The notes under the pieces are model-generated. The model worked only from the letters and a program-made list of their open reading frames with translations, did not search any database and was not told the origin of the DNA. Position numbers and translations under genes: made by a program. A DNA stretch of 64,000 bases from Roseateles_B sp041913905. GTDB lineage: Bacteria; Pseudomonadota; Gammaproteobacteria; Burkholderiales; Burkholderiaceae_C. The DNA lies in assembly GCA_041913905.1 (NCBI GenBank), contig JAYSEK010000002.1, positions 1-64,000 on the forward strand, written 5' to 3'. Below, one piece after another: positions 9,301 through 16,531 of the stretch; positions within the stretch are counted from its first letter, which is position 1; the number at the start of each line of letters is the position of its first letter.

Positions 9301-10279
9301 GCAGACCGAGGCCCCGCGCGCCACGGTGGGCACCGCGCCGATCAAGGAGCAGGTGATCCACTTCATCAACAAGAAGCTGCCGGGCGGCCTGCCCAAGAAG
9401 ACGGCCCGCGCGCTGCTGGACATCGAGGACAAGGCCTACGTGCCCATCATCCGCGACCCGGCCAAGACGACGGTCGATTCCGAGGCGGTGTTCTATTTCC
9501 CCGGCTGCGGCTCGGAGCGCCTCTTCAGCCAGGTGGGTCTGGCCACGCAGGCCATGCTCTGGCATGCGGGCGTGCAGACCGTGCTGCCGCCGGGCTATCT
9601 GTGCTGCGGCTATCCGCAGCGCGGCTCGGGCCAGTTCGACAAGGCGGACAAGATGATCACCGACAACCGGGTGCTCTTCCACCGCGTCGCCAACACGCTG
9701 AACTACCTGGACATCAAGACCGTGGTCGTGTCCTGCGGCACCTGCTACGACCAGCTGCAGGGCTACAAGTTCGAGGACATCTTCCCCGGCTGCCGCATCG
9801 TGGACATCCACGAGTACCTGCTGGAGCGCGGCATCACGCTGGACTCCAAGAAGGCCTACCTCTACCACGACCCCTGCCATACGCCGATGAAGCAGCAGGA
9901 TCCGATGAAGACGGTGCGCGCGCTGGTGGGACCCGAGGTGGTCAAGAGCGAGCGCTGCTGCGGCGAGTCCGGCACCCTGGGTGTGACCCGGCCGGACATC
10001 TCCACGCAGGTGCGCTTCCGCAAGGAGGAAGAGCTGCGCAAGGTTGAGTCCCAGCTGCGCGATGCCGGCAAGGTCGGCACGCAGGAAGACCTCAAGATCC
10101 TCACCAGCTGCCCCAGCTGCCTGCAGGGCCTCTCGCGCTACGGCAACGACCTGCAGAACGGCCTGCTGGAGGCCGACTACATCGTCGTTGAAATGGCCCG
10201 CCAGATCTTGGGTGAGCAGTGGATGCCGGACTACGTCGCCCGCGCCAATGCCGGTGGCATCGAGCGAGTGTTGGTTTGA
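6353..10279 (+). CDS. large FAD-linked 2-hydroxyacid dehydrogenase with Fe-S and CCG domains (DUF3683 type)
   Basis: This 1308-residue protein fuses several parts. Residues 1 to about 190 form a DUF3683-like N-terminal region. A PCMH-type FAD-binding domain follows, with IPRGGGTGYTGG at about 222, then an FAD-oxidase C-terminal domain ending near 780 (HMHAGDGNVHTNIP, SGEHGIGITKLEF). Two 4Fe-4S motifs follow (CLRCGKCKPVC at 839, CTVCHKCATPCP at 901), then two cysteine-rich CCG domains (CCGYPQRGSG at 1084, CCGESGTLG at 1202). The architecture is GlcD/Dld plus GlcF in one chain, so it should oxidise D-lactate, glycolate or a similar 2-hydroxyacid and pass electrons to the respiratory chain. The substrate is not determinable. 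ATG 6353 has a purine-rich GGGAGG upstream. Confidence 0.85.
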   Translation: MNAPHPLMPEILDPAMDPTAALAHAHEAPRLREIPYNYTSFSDREIVIRILGARAWELLNSLREERQTGRSARMLYEVLGDIWVVQRNPYLQDDLLDNPRRRGQLIEALHHRLHEVERRRKPEADPKRDASVGELLQLAGQAVRQFADQFDEVAELRRRATKVLRRHTARDNIKFDGLSRVAHVTDATDWRVEYPFVVLTPDTEAEMARLVKGCIELGLTIIPRGGGTGYTGGAVPLVWKSAVINTEKLEALRGVEMVQLPGLDRPVATIYSEAGVVTQRVSDLAEQHGFVFAVDPTSAEASCVGGNIAMNAGGKKAVLWGTALDNLASWKMVTPEAKWLEVTRLNHNLGKIHDVETASFELRYYDASGKKLERTERLDIPGRTFRKEGLGKDVTDKFLAGLPGIQKEGCDGLITSARWVVHRMPKHVRTVCLEFFGNPKDCVPSIVDIKDFMFAEAKNEGGAILAGLEHLDDRYLKAVGYATKSKRGGLPKMVLIGDIVGDDEDRVARATSEVVRLANGRSGEGFVAVSADARKKFWLDRKRTAAISKHTNAFKVNEDVVIPLPRMGEYTLGIERINIELSLRNKLALVERLKDFFRQERLPLGKTDDASEIPSAELLEDRVQQALALLDEVGGLWQRWKDGLDVVQLDTQRSFFDQLQDKSLRASWKTQILKPLQALFAGGAFADILAECRRIHQEVLKGRVWVALHMHAGDGNVHTNIPVNSDNYEMLQTAHEAVARIMKLARSLDGVISGEHGIGITKLEFLTDEELAGFAQYKADVDPEGRFNKGKLLRPNASTHGTFADLTNAYTPSFGLMGHESLIMQQSDIGAISDSVKDCLRCGKCKPVCATHVPRANLLYSPRNKILATSLLVEAFLYEEQTRRGVSIKHWEEFEDVADHCTVCHKCATPCPVKIDFGDVTMNMRNLLRKMGQKSFRPGNAAAMFMLNATNPETIKMARTAMVGVGFKAQRLAHDLLKGLARKQTEAPRATVGTAPIKEQVIHFINKKLPGGLPKKTARALLDIEDKAYVPIIRDPAKTTVDSEAVFYFPGCGSERLFSQVGLATQAMLWHAGVQTVLPPGYLCCGYPQRGSGQFDKADKMITDNRVLFHRVANTLNYLDIKTVVVSCGTCYDQLQGYKFEDIFPGCRIVDIHEYLLERGITLDSKKAYLYHDPCHTPMKQQDPMKTVRALVGPEVVKSERCCGESGTLGVTRPDISTQVRFRKEEELRKVESQLRDAGKVGTQEDLKILTSCPSCLQGLSRYGNDLQNGLLEADYIVVEMARQILGEQWMPDYVARANAGGIERVLV

Positions 10280-10369
10280 CCCCCCCCTACTGGCTTCGCC
10301 AGCCCCCCCAGGGGGGCGAGGGCGGCTGACCGGCAAAGCCGGATCAGCGCCCTCCGTGCGGGGCGAAAA

Positions 10370-10405
10370 GGCCCGGCTGCTGTGCAGCGGGCCTTTTCTA
10401 TTTTT
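10370..10405 (+). terminator. rho-independent terminator, repeat unit 1
   Basis: GGCCCGGCTGC, loop TGT and GCAGCGGGCC form a strong stem followed by TTTTCTATTTTT. It lies 91 bases after the flavoprotein stop and terminates that gene. It is the first part of a 71-bp unit repeated directly downstream. Confidence 0.85.
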
Positions 10406-10440
10406 CGGTGAGCACTTTGCGCCTTGAGTGTTGTGCGTGA

Positions 10441-10476
10441 GGTCCGGTTGCTGTGCAGCGGGCCTTTTCTTTTTTT
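10441..10476 (+). terminator. second tandem terminator, repeat unit 2
   Basis: The same hairpin with GGTCCGGTTGC in the left arm is followed by TTTTCTTTTTTT. It is exactly 71 bases from the first copy. Confidence 0.75.
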
Positions 10477-10574
10477 CGGTGAGCACTTTGCGCTTTGAGT
10501 GTTATGCGTGAGGCCCGGCTGCTGTGCAGCGGGCCCTCTCACTGTCAGCATGAGCTGTGTCGATCGACGCCGTG

Positions 10575-10863
10575 CTCAGTGCCTCGCCCGGCCTCAGCTC
10601 TGTCTGCGGCTGGGCGCCTTGTGGGGTGCCGAGGAGCGCAGGGGTGCGGAGCTGCGCGCGTGAGCGCGCTTCCTCATCTGACTGGGCGCGTTTGTTTGAG
10701 CGCAATGAGCGCAGCGAATGAAGCGAGTTACGCGTCCGCTCCGTGCCCCGAGCACCGCAGGGGAGCCGGCCTGCAGGGCCGGCCGCCTCACATGAAGCCC
10801 GGCTGCGGGCGGGGCTGAGGCCGGGCCGCGCCAGCCGTCGCATCGCCCCCGACCATCAGGCAT
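10575..10863. repeat. duplicated non-coding module, copy A with a 120-bp extra segment
   Basis: 10575-10640 matches 10968-11033 (66 bases, few mismatches). 10761-10863 matches 11035-11137 (103 bases, few mismatches). Copy A carries an additional 120 bases (10641-10760) that copy B lacks. The segment ends in near-identical strings (GTGCCGAGGAGCGCAGG and GTGCCCCGAGCACCGCAGG), which suggests a deletion between short repeats in copy B. No protein is supported in either copy. Confidence 0.8.
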
Positions 10864-10967
10864 CCAGCATCCAGCGTCAGGCGTCAGGCGTCAGACTTGC
10901 GGGCGGGCTGTTGTGCAGCGGATCTTTTTCTTCTTGCGCGCCGGCTTTGTTGTTGACCGATGCCGTA

Positions 10968-11137
10968 CTCAGTGCCTTGCTCGGCCTCAGCCCTGCCTGC
11001 GGCTGGGCGCCTTGTGGGGTGCCGAGGAGCGCAAGGGAGCCGGCCTGCAGGGCCGGCCGCCCCACATGAAGCCCGGCTGCGGGCGGGGCTGAGGCCGGGT
11101 CGCGCCAGCCGTCGCATCGCTTCTGACCATCAGGCAT
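10968..11137. repeat. duplicated non-coding module, copy B
   Basis: Contiguous copy of the module at 10575-10863. It contains the palindromic hairpin GCCGGCCTGCAGGGCCGGC present in both copies. With copy A and the terminator repeats it fills the 886-base gap between the flavoprotein and Bug receptor genes. Confidence 0.8.
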
Positions 11138-11165
11138 CAGGCACTAGGCAGCAGCGAGCGAGCAG

Positions 11166-12176
11166 CTACTCAGCCGTGATCTTTCGGGCTTTGATGAGGG
11201 CATGCCAGAACTCGGTCTCACGCTGGATGTGCCGGGTCAGGGCAGCACCGTCGCTCGGGGCGACTTCGAGGCCGAAGTCTTCGAGTCTGGATTTCAGCTC
11301 CGGGACGGCCAGGGCCTTTTGCAGCTCGCTGCTCAAACGCTGGACGATGGGTTCGGGCGTGCCCTTGGGCACGAACAGGCCCTGCCAGGCGGCCAGCTCG
11401 ACGTCCTTGATGCCCAGCTCGGCGAAGGTCGGCACGTCGGGCAAGGTGGCCACGCGCTTGGCCGAGAGCACGGCCAGAGGCTTGAGCTTGCCGCTGCGGA
11501 AATGGGGCAGGGCGGCGGCGGTGTCCAGCACGCCCATGGGCACCACGCCGGCCAGCATGTCCTGGGTGGCGAAGGCCGTCCCGCGATAGGGCACATGCAC
11601 GATGAAGCTACCGGTGCGCTCCTTGATCAGCTCCATCGCCAGATGGTGCGGGCTGCCGATGCCCGGCGATGCATAGCTGAACTTGCCGGGGTTCTTCTTC
11701 ACCAGGTCCAGCCATTGGGCCGCGCTGCCGATGCCGGATTGCGGATTCACGCTCAACACCAGGGGGAAGCGGGCCATGAAGCCCACGGGCACGAAGTCAC
11801 CGACGGCATAAGGCAGCTTTCGGAACAGGGCGCTGTTGAAGACCATCACGCCGTTGTCGCCGCTGAGCAGGGTGTAGCCGTCGGGCGCGGACTTGGCGGC
11901 GTTGTCGGTGCCGATCTGTCCCGCGGCACCGGGGCGGTTGTCGATGACCAGCGTCTGCCCCAGCTGCTTGCCCAGTTGCGGCGCCAGCTGCCGCGCCAGA
12001 AAGTCCGAGCCGCCGCCGGCCGGATAGGCCACGACCCAGCGGACGGGCTTGGCCGGCCAGCTGTCGGCCCTCGCCGCGGGCACGCCCAGGCACGAGGCCC
12101 CCAGCGCGGCCATCAGCCCCAGGGCGATGCGGCGGGACGAGGCGATGGCGAAGCTTGGCTGTGGGCGAGGGGGCAT
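11166..12176 (-). CDS. Bug-family tripartite tricarboxylate transporter substrate-binding protein
   Basis: The 336-residue periplasmic solute receptor of the TctC/Bug family has an arginine-rich signal peptide (cleavage after ARA, about residue 37). The mature part starts WPAKPVRWVVAYPAGGGSD, the usual Bug opening, followed by VIDNRPGAAGQIGTD and VPYRGTAFATQDMLAGVVP. These receptors bind carboxylates or related small molecules. They are very numerous in Burkholderiales and often stand without TctA/TctB, as here. AGGAGA lies just before the ATG. The ligand cannot be predicted. Confidence 0.9.
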   Translation of the reverse strand: MPPRPQPSFAIASSRRIALGLMAALGASCLGVPAARADSWPAKPVRWVVAYPAGGGSDFLARQLAPQLGKQLGQTLVIDNRPGAAGQIGTDNAAKSAPDGYTLLSGDNGVMVFNSALFRKLPYAVGDFVPVGFMARFPLVLSVNPQSGIGSAAQWLDLVKKNPGKFSYASPGIGSPHHLAMELIKERTGSFIVHVPYRGTAFATQDMLAGVVPMGVLDTAAALPHFRSGKLKPLAVLSAKRVATLPDVPTFAELGIKDVELAAWQGLFVPKGTPEPIVQRLSSELQKALAVPELKSRLEDFGLEVAPSDGAALTRHIQRETEFWHALIKARKITAE

Positions 12177-12384
12177 GGCGTCTCCTGTAGGCGGCTATGG
12201 GGGCGCGGCGAGATCGGGTGGCCGCATGGATGCGGTCGATTCTGGCGCAGTGGGCCGGCCGCCGGCCTACGGGGCTTTGCGGAGGCAAGGACTGACCCTG
12301 CGCCAGGTCCAGGCTGCCCGCGGGCGGCAGGCGCTGGGGGATACTGGCCCGCATGCCGTCCCCTTCCTGCTGCGAGGTCCTGCC

Positions 12385-12837
12385 ATGAGCGCCAGCCCCC
12401 CACCGCCCGACTGCCCCCTGTGCCGCGATACCGGCGGGATCCTGGTGTTCCAGGCCCCGCAATGGCGGCTGATCCGTGCCGATGAGCCCGGCTTTCCCGC
12501 CTTCTACCGCCTCGTCTGGCAATCGCATGTGGCCGAGTTCAGCGATCTCGGCCCGGCCCAGCGCCAGGCCTGCATGGAAGCGGTCTGCGCCGTGGAGCAG
12601 GTGCTGCGCGAGGCCTTGCAGCCGAGCAAGATCAATCTGGCCAGCCTGGGCAATGTGGTGCCGCACCTGCATTGGCACGTGATCGCGCGCTTCGACTGGG
12701 ACAGCCATTTCCCCAACCCGGTCTGGGGCGCTCCCTTGCGGAACCTGGCCGCGCCCGCGGTGCAGCGCCTGCCTTTGTCGCTGGAGGCTCTGGATCAGCG
12801 GATGAGCCAGCGATTGCAGGCGCTGCCTGCATGCTGA
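12385..12837 (+). CDS. HIT family protein
   Basis: The 150-residue histidine-triad nucleotide-binding protein has CPLCRDTGG near the N-terminus and the catalytic triad motif HLHWHVIARF at about residue 93. HIT proteins hydrolyse nucleotide phosphoramidates or dinucleoside polyphosphates. In many Burkholderiales a gene of this type precedes DUF971 and ubiE, as here, so it marks the start of the conserved backbone block. Confidence 0.85.
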   Translation: MSASPPPPDCPLCRDTGGILVFQAPQWRLIRADEPGFPAFYRLVWQSHVAEFSDLGPAQRQACMEAVCAVEQVLREALQPSKINLASLGNVVPHLHWHVIARFDWDSHFPNPVWGAPLRNLAAPAVQRLPLSLEALDQRMSQRLQALPAC

Positions 12838-12939
12838 ACGCCGGCGCTGACCAGGTCGGTGTTGTCACAGACTGCAGCACGGCTGGCCGTGGCCAGTTTG
12901 CGATGTCGGCGCGAGAGGCCCTAGCCAGGCTTGTTTCCT

Positions 12940-12955
12940 GGGGTCAGGTCTTGCC
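12940..12955 (+). repeat. dispersed 16-bp motif, copy 2
   Basis: GGGGTCAGGTCTTGCC, identical to copy 1 at 1145-1160. It lies in the 471-base gap between the HIT and DUF971 genes, just upstream of a candidate small RNA. Confidence 0.8.
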
Positions 12956-12989
12956 AATGCAGAAGAATGACGGGTTGCATCCGCATACA

Positions 12990-13138
12990 AATATCCCCTG
13001 TCAGAGATGACGGTCTGCAAGGTCTTACAGCTTGCCGCAATCCCCCCATCGGGCGATGCTTCGCCTGCAAGTCAGCGCCTATCGGCGCAGGCCTGCGGAT
13101 CCCTCCTCTTGGCCCCGCTCGCGCGGGGCCCTTTTTTT
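12990..13138 (+). ncRNA. candidate structured small RNA ending in a terminator
   Basis: Between the HIT and DUF971 genes is a run of small hairpins: GGCGA/TCGCC at 13052-13065 and GCGCC/GGCGC at 13075-13088. They are followed by a textbook terminator at 13111-13138 that lies 270 bases past the HIT stop, far for that gene's own terminator. No protein frame fits. The 5' end is a guess and I do not recognise an RNA family; 6S RNA was considered but the bubble sequence does not match what I know. It could also be a long HIT 3' UTR. Confidence 0.35.
13111..13138 (+). terminator. rho-independent terminator
   Basis: GGCCCCGC, loop TCGC, GCGGGGCC, then CTTTTTTT. It ends either the HIT transcript or an independent small RNA, and insulates the DUF971-ubiE genes. 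Confidence 0.85.
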
Positions 13139-13308
13139 GCCTGATCGAAAATCGGAACTGGTGCCCGGACTGCGGTCGCCGAGCGCTCCATGGCGCGCAG
13201 CACAGGGGCCGTCCGGCACCCTTGCATCCCTGGCGCCCTCCCGGCCTTGCAAGGGCCAGGCAAGCCGGGCGGCTACACTGGAGCCCCCAGGTTTTCCCAT
13301 CCCTCCCC

Positions 13309-13722
13309 ATGGCTGGCCTCAGCGCAGCAAGCCCTCTGCCCACCGACATCACCGTGCACCAGCAGTCGCGGCGGCTGGAAATCGCCTTTGACGACGGGGC
13401 CCGCTTCTCCATTCCCTTCGAGCTGCTGCGGGTGCTGAGCCCTTCGGCCGAAGTCAAGGGCCATGGGCCGGGCCAGGAGGTGCTGCAGACTGGCAAGCGG
13501 GATGTGCTGATCGAGGCGCTGAGCCCGGTCGGCCACTACGCGGTGCAACCGCGCTTTTCCGATGGCCATGACAGCGGGCTTTACACCTGGGACTATCTCT
13601 ACGAGCTGGGCCTGCGCCAGGACGAGCTCTGGGCCGATTACCTGGCCCGGCTGGCCGCGGCGGGCCTGGACCGCGATGCGCCCATGGCGCCCAAGGGTGG
13701 CGGCCATTGCGCCAGCCACTGA
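13309..13722 (+). CDS. DUF971 (GBBH-like N-terminal domain) protein
   Basis: The 137-residue protein has the gamma-butyrobetaine hydroxylase N-terminal-like fold: ITVHQQSRRLEIAFDDGARFSIPFELLRVLSPSAEV, then HYAVQPRFSDGHDSGLYTWDYLYELG. Cysteine and histidine residues near the C-terminus may bind metal. The gene lies just upstream of ubiE, a conserved beta-proteobacterial arrangement. Related proteins are linked to Fe-S cluster handling, but no function is established for this one. Confidence 0.8.
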   Translation: MAGLSAASPLPTDITVHQQSRRLEIAFDDGARFSIPFELLRVLSPSAEVKGHGPGQEVLQTGKRDVLIEALSPVGHYAVQPRFSDGHDSGLYTWDYLYELGLRQDELWADYLARLAAAGLDRDAPMAPKGGGHCASH

Positions 13723-13752
13723 ACCTCGCACCACGAACCGATCAAGACCTCC

Positions 13753-14484
13753 ATGAGCAGCACCCATTTCGGCTTTCAGACCGTCGACGAGCAGGAGAAG
13801 GCGGGCCGCGTGCGCGGCGTCTTCGATTCGGTGGCGTCCCGCTACGACATCATGAACGACCTGATGTCCATGGGCCTGCACCGCGCCTGGAAGGCTTATA
13901 CCGTGGCCGTGGCGAACCTGAAGGAAGGCGACCGCGTGCTGGACATCGCCGGCGGCACCGGCGACCTCTCCCGCGCCTTCGCGCGGCATGTGGGCAGCAC
14001 CGGCATGGTGGTGCACACCGACATCAACGAGGCCATGCTGCGCACCGGTCGCGACCGCCTGCTCAACGAGGGCCTGGTCCTGCCCACCAACCTCTGCGAC
14101 GCCGAGCAACTGCCCTACAAGGACGGCAGCTTCGACCTGGTCAGCGTGGCTTTCGGGCTGCGCAACATGACCCACAAGGACAAGGCCCTGGCGGAGATGT
14201 GCCGCGTGCTCAAGCCGGGCGGCCGCCTGCTGGTGCTGGAGTTCTCCAAGGTCGCGGCGCCACTGCAAAAGCCGTACGACTGGTACAGCTTCAAGATCCT
14301 GCCCAAGCTGGGCCAGATGATCGCCGGCGATGCCGAGAGCTACCGCTACCTGGCCGAGTCCATCCGCATGCACCCGGGGCAGGCCGAACTCAAGGCCCTG
14401 ATGAAGCAGGCCGGCTTCGGCCATGTGGACGTGCACAACCTCAGCGCCGGCATCGTGGCGCTGCACGTCGGCATCAAGTGCTGA
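13753..14484 (+). CDS. ubiE: ubiquinone/menaquinone biosynthesis C-methyltransferase UbiE
   Basis: The 243-residue SAM-dependent methyltransferase acts on the 2-polyprenyl benzoquinol/demethylmenaquinol ring. The diagnostic segments are all present: FDSVASRYDIMNDLMSMGLH, the SAM-binding VLDIAGGTGDLSRAF, FGLRNMTHKDKAL, CRVLKPGGRL, and ESIRMHPGQ. In related genomes ubiE is followed closely by a Tim44-domain gene, ubiJ and ubiB. Here it is followed by the exopolysaccharide island, and ubiJ-ubiB reappear 32 kb away. Confidence 0.95.
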   Translation: MSSTHFGFQTVDEQEKAGRVRGVFDSVASRYDIMNDLMSMGLHRAWKAYTVAVANLKEGDRVLDIAGGTGDLSRAFARHVGSTGMVVHTDINEAMLRTGRDRLLNEGLVLPTNLCDAEQLPYKDGSFDLVSVAFGLRNMTHKDKALAEMCRVLKPGGRLLVLEFSKVAAPLQKPYDWYSFKILPKLGQMIAGDAESYRYLAESIRMHPGQAELKALMKQAGFGHVDVHNLSAGIVALHVGIKC

Positions 14485-14499
14485 ACCCGGGCTGAGCCG

Positions 14500-14523
14500 C
14501 ACGGCGGCGGGCACCCCGCCGTG
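14500..14523 (+). terminator. hairpin after ubiE, weak terminator
   Basis: CACGGCGG and CCGCCGTG form an 8-bp stem 15 bases past the ubiE stop. There is no T-run, so termination here would be inefficient or rho-assisted. Confidence 0.35.
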
Positions 14524-14537
14524 AAAGGCGCCACAGC

Positions 14538-14553
14538 CGGCACGCTTGTCGCT
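14538..14553 (+). promoter_or_regulatory. sigma-54-like -24/-12 element upstream of the Eps operon
   Basis: CGGCACGCTTGTCGCT matches the consensus YGGCACG-N4-TTGCW except for one base in the -12 block. GG and GC are exactly 10 bases apart, as sigma-54 requires. It lies 165 bases before epsD in the only sizeable gap before the plus-strand operon. PEP-CTERM/exosortase loci are known to be controlled by the PrsK/PrsR system with RpoN in relatives. No PrsR-type regulator gene is in this window. Confidence 0.35.
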
Positions 14554-14717
14554 CATGCGGGGCTCGTCTGCTTCTGAATGCCCCCTTGGCCTCGTTACAC
14601 TCGCTCGGTACACGCCGGGCCGCGCGTGACGCCCGGGGCTGTCCGAGTGCCGGGATTCAAGCCGGCAGAGCCGTCAAGGCGGTCCGGGCGTTCAGGTGCA
14701 GCAAGGTTTGGAGCGCT

Positions 14718-15683
14718 ATGAAGATGACGAAGCAGCAGGTCTCTCTCCTGGGCTTGGCACGGGCAGGCGGCACGGCCGTGGCCCTGGCCGCCATGCTGGC
14801 GGCATGCGGCGGCGGCAAGAGTGACGCCACGCAGGCGGCCGCCCGCGTCAACAAGGAAGAGATCACCGTCCACCAGATCAACCAGCTGCTGCAGCGCCAG
14901 CCGGGGCTGGGCGAGAAGCAGGCCGACGCGCTGTCGCGCCAGTTGCTGGAGCGCCTGATCGACCAGGAACTCTCGGTGCAGAAGGCCCAGGACCTGAAGC
15001 TGGATCGCGACCCGCGCGTCGTGCAGCAGATCGAAGCGGCCAAGCGAGAGATCCTGGCGCGGGCCTATGCCGAGCGCATCGGCGAGTCCGCCAGCAAGCC
15101 CAGCGCCGAAGAGATCGCCAGGTTCTACAACGAGAAGCCGGCCCTCTTCAAGGAGCGCCGGGTCTACAGCCTGCAGGAGATGAGCATCGAGGCCTCGCCC
15201 GACCAGTTCGAGAGCCTGCGCCAGCATCTGCAGGGCTCCAAGAACCTGGCCGAGTTTGCCGAGTACCTCAAGGGTGCCGGCATCCGCTTCAATGTCAACG
15301 AGGCCGTGCGGCCGGCCGAGCAACTGCCGCTCAACAGCCTGGACACCATTGCCAAGATGAAGGACGGCGACACCGCCGTGCAGGTGACGCCCACGGGCCT
15401 GCAGCTGCTGCATGTGGCCACCTCGCGCCTGAATCCGGTGGACGAAGCCACCGCCCGTCCGGCCGTCGAGGCTTTCCTCAACAACCAGCGCAAGGCCGAG
15501 GCCATTCAGAAAGATCTGAAGGCGCTGCGCGCGGCTGCCAAGATCGACTACCTGGGCAAGTTCGCGAACAAGCCTGCTGGGGCCGCTTCGGCAGCAGCCG
15601 CTGCCTCCGCGCCGAGTGCGGTGGTGCCCGCCGCGGCTGAGGCAGCGGCCAGCGACCTTGCCAAGAACCTGGGGCTGAAATGA
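14718..15683 (+). CDS. epsD: EpsD family peptidylprolyl isomerase lipoprotein
   Basis: The 321-residue lipoprotein has lipobox MLAAC with acylated Cys30, then a SurA/PpiC-like body: an N-terminal helical chaperone part (TVHQINQLLQRQPGLGEKQADALSRQLLERLIDQEL) and a parvulin-like segment (RRVYSLQEMSIE to VQVTPTGLQLLHVA). The C-terminus is an Ala/Pro-rich tail. EpsD-type foldases open exosortase-B exopolysaccharide operons and are thought to help assemble the outer-membrane export machinery. ATG 14718 has GGAG 6 bases upstream; the open frame extends further but without ribosome sites. The stop overlaps epsE. Confidence 0.85.
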   Translation: MKMTKQQVSLLGLARAGGTAVALAAMLAACGGGKSDATQAAARVNKEEITVHQINQLLQRQPGLGEKQADALSRQLLERLIDQELSVQKAQDLKLDRDPRVVQQIEAAKREILARAYAERIGESASKPSAEEIARFYNEKPALFKERRVYSLQEMSIEASPDQFESLRQHLQGSKNLAEFAEYLKGAGIRFNVNEAVRPAEQLPLNSLDTIAKMKDGDTAVQVTPTGLQLLHVATSRLNPVDEATARPAVEAFLNNQRKAEAIQKDLKALRAAAKIDYLGKFANKPAGAASAAAAASAPSAVVPAAAEAAASDLAKNLGLK

Positions 15684-16522
15684 GTCGCGTCGCGCTGCTG
15701 GTCTTGGGTCTGGTGCTGGCGGGGCTGCAGGTGCCCGCCGCCATGGCGCAGGGGGCGCCGGCTTCGGCGCCCGCTTCCGCCGCCGGGACCACCACCACCG
15801 AGTACCGGTTGGCTGCGGGCGACGTGATCCGCATCAGCGTCTACCAGAACCCGGATCTCACGCTGGAGACCCGCGTGTCCGAGAGCGGCTCCCTGTCCTA
15901 CCCCCTGCTGGGCAGCGTCAAGCTCGGCGGCCTGAGCCTGAGCCAGGCCGAGCAGCTGATCGCCGACGGCCTGCGCAACGGCAATTTCGTCAAGCAGCCT
16001 TCGGTCACCATCGTCGTCCTGCAGGTGCGCGGCAACCAGGCCAGCGTGCTGGGCATGGTCAACCGCCCGGGGCGCTATCCGCTGGAGATGGGCGATACGC
16101 GCCTGTCCGACCTGCTGGCGGCAGCCGGTGGCGTGACTCTGGCGGGATCGGATCTGGTCGTGCTCAGCGGCACGCGCCAGGGCAAGCCTTATCGCGTCGA
16201 GATCGATCTGCCCAGCCTGTTCGCCGCCCGCGGCCGTGAGCAGGACGTGATGGTGCAGAACGGCGACGTGCTGTGGGTGGACCGCGCGCCCATGGTCTAC
16301 ATCTATGGCGAGGTGAACCGGCCGGGCTCCATGCGCCTGGAGCGCGGCATGACGCTGATGCAGCTGTTGGCTGCCGGCGGCGGCACCACGCAGCGCGGCA
16401 CGCAGAAGGGCATCACCGTGCATCGCAGGCAGGCCGACGGCAAGATTCAGGTCTTGCGTCCCGAGATGGACGAGTCCATGAAGGAAGGTGACGTGGTCTA
16501 TGTGCGCGAGAGCCTGTTCTGA
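15680..16522 (+). CDS. epsE: polysaccharide export (OPX) protein EpsE
   Basis: The 280-residue protein has a signal peptide (cleavage after AMA, about residue 23), a Poly_export domain (EYRLAAGDVIRISVYQNPDLTLETRVSESG) and two SLBB-type beta-grasp segments (ASVLGMVNRPGRYPLEMGD and VYIYGEVNRPGSMRLERGM). It lacks a lipobox and the C-terminal amphipathic helix with which full-length Wza spans the outer membrane, so it is a short OPX protein forming a periplasmic channel. The EpsL barrel, encoded in the opposite operon, is the obvious partner. It overlaps epsD at ATGA. Confidence 0.9.
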   Translation: MSRVALLVLGLVLAGLQVPAAMAQGAPASAPASAAGTTTTEYRLAAGDVIRISVYQNPDLTLETRVSESGSLSYPLLGSVKLGGLSLSQAEQLIADGLRNGNFVKQPSVTIVVLQVRGNQASVLGMVNRPGRYPLEMGDTRLSDLLAAAGGVTLAGSDLVVLSGTRQGKPYRVEIDLPSLFAARGREQDVMVQNGDVLWVDRAPMVYIYGEVNRPGSMRLERGMTLMQLLAAGGGTTQRGTQKGITVHRRQADGKIQVLRPEMDESMKEGDVVYVRESLF

Positions 16523-16531
16523 GGGACTGCA

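Larger units (their letters stand above)
10370..10535 (+). repeat. 71-bp tandem repeat containing terminators
   Basis: Unit 1 is 10370-10440 and unit 2 is 10441-10511, both 71 bases with only a few differences. A third partial unit at 10512-10535 keeps the hairpin but has lost the T-run. The part between hairpins is TCGGTGAGCACTTTGCG followed by a TTGAGTGTT-rich segment. A degenerate fourth hairpin with a T-rich tail lies at about 10905-10935. Confidence 0.85.

Noticed and set aside
6122..10486. 1454-codon open frame on the minus strand opposite the flavoprotein gene
   Set aside because: High-G+C shadow. The plus-strand protein has clear FAD, Fe-S and CCG motifs, while the antisense translation is His/Gln/Ala/Leu-rich low-complexity with no motif. 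Similar long shadows opposite aspS (51448-53499), ubiB (46600-48630) and the protease (56968-59367) were rejected for the same reason.
10370..11137. CRISPR-like array
   Set aside because: The repeats are 71 bases with terminators and no unique spacers, and no cas gene is present.
10495..11589. Short overlapping frames in the repeat region after the flavoprotein gene
   Set aside because: They follow repeat sequence, lack ribosome sites and differ between repeat copies.
12990..13138. 6S RNA
   Set aside because: There is a terminator and hairpins, but the long imperfect stem with the central open bubble sequence of 6S RNA could not be recognised, so it is reported only as an unassigned candidate.
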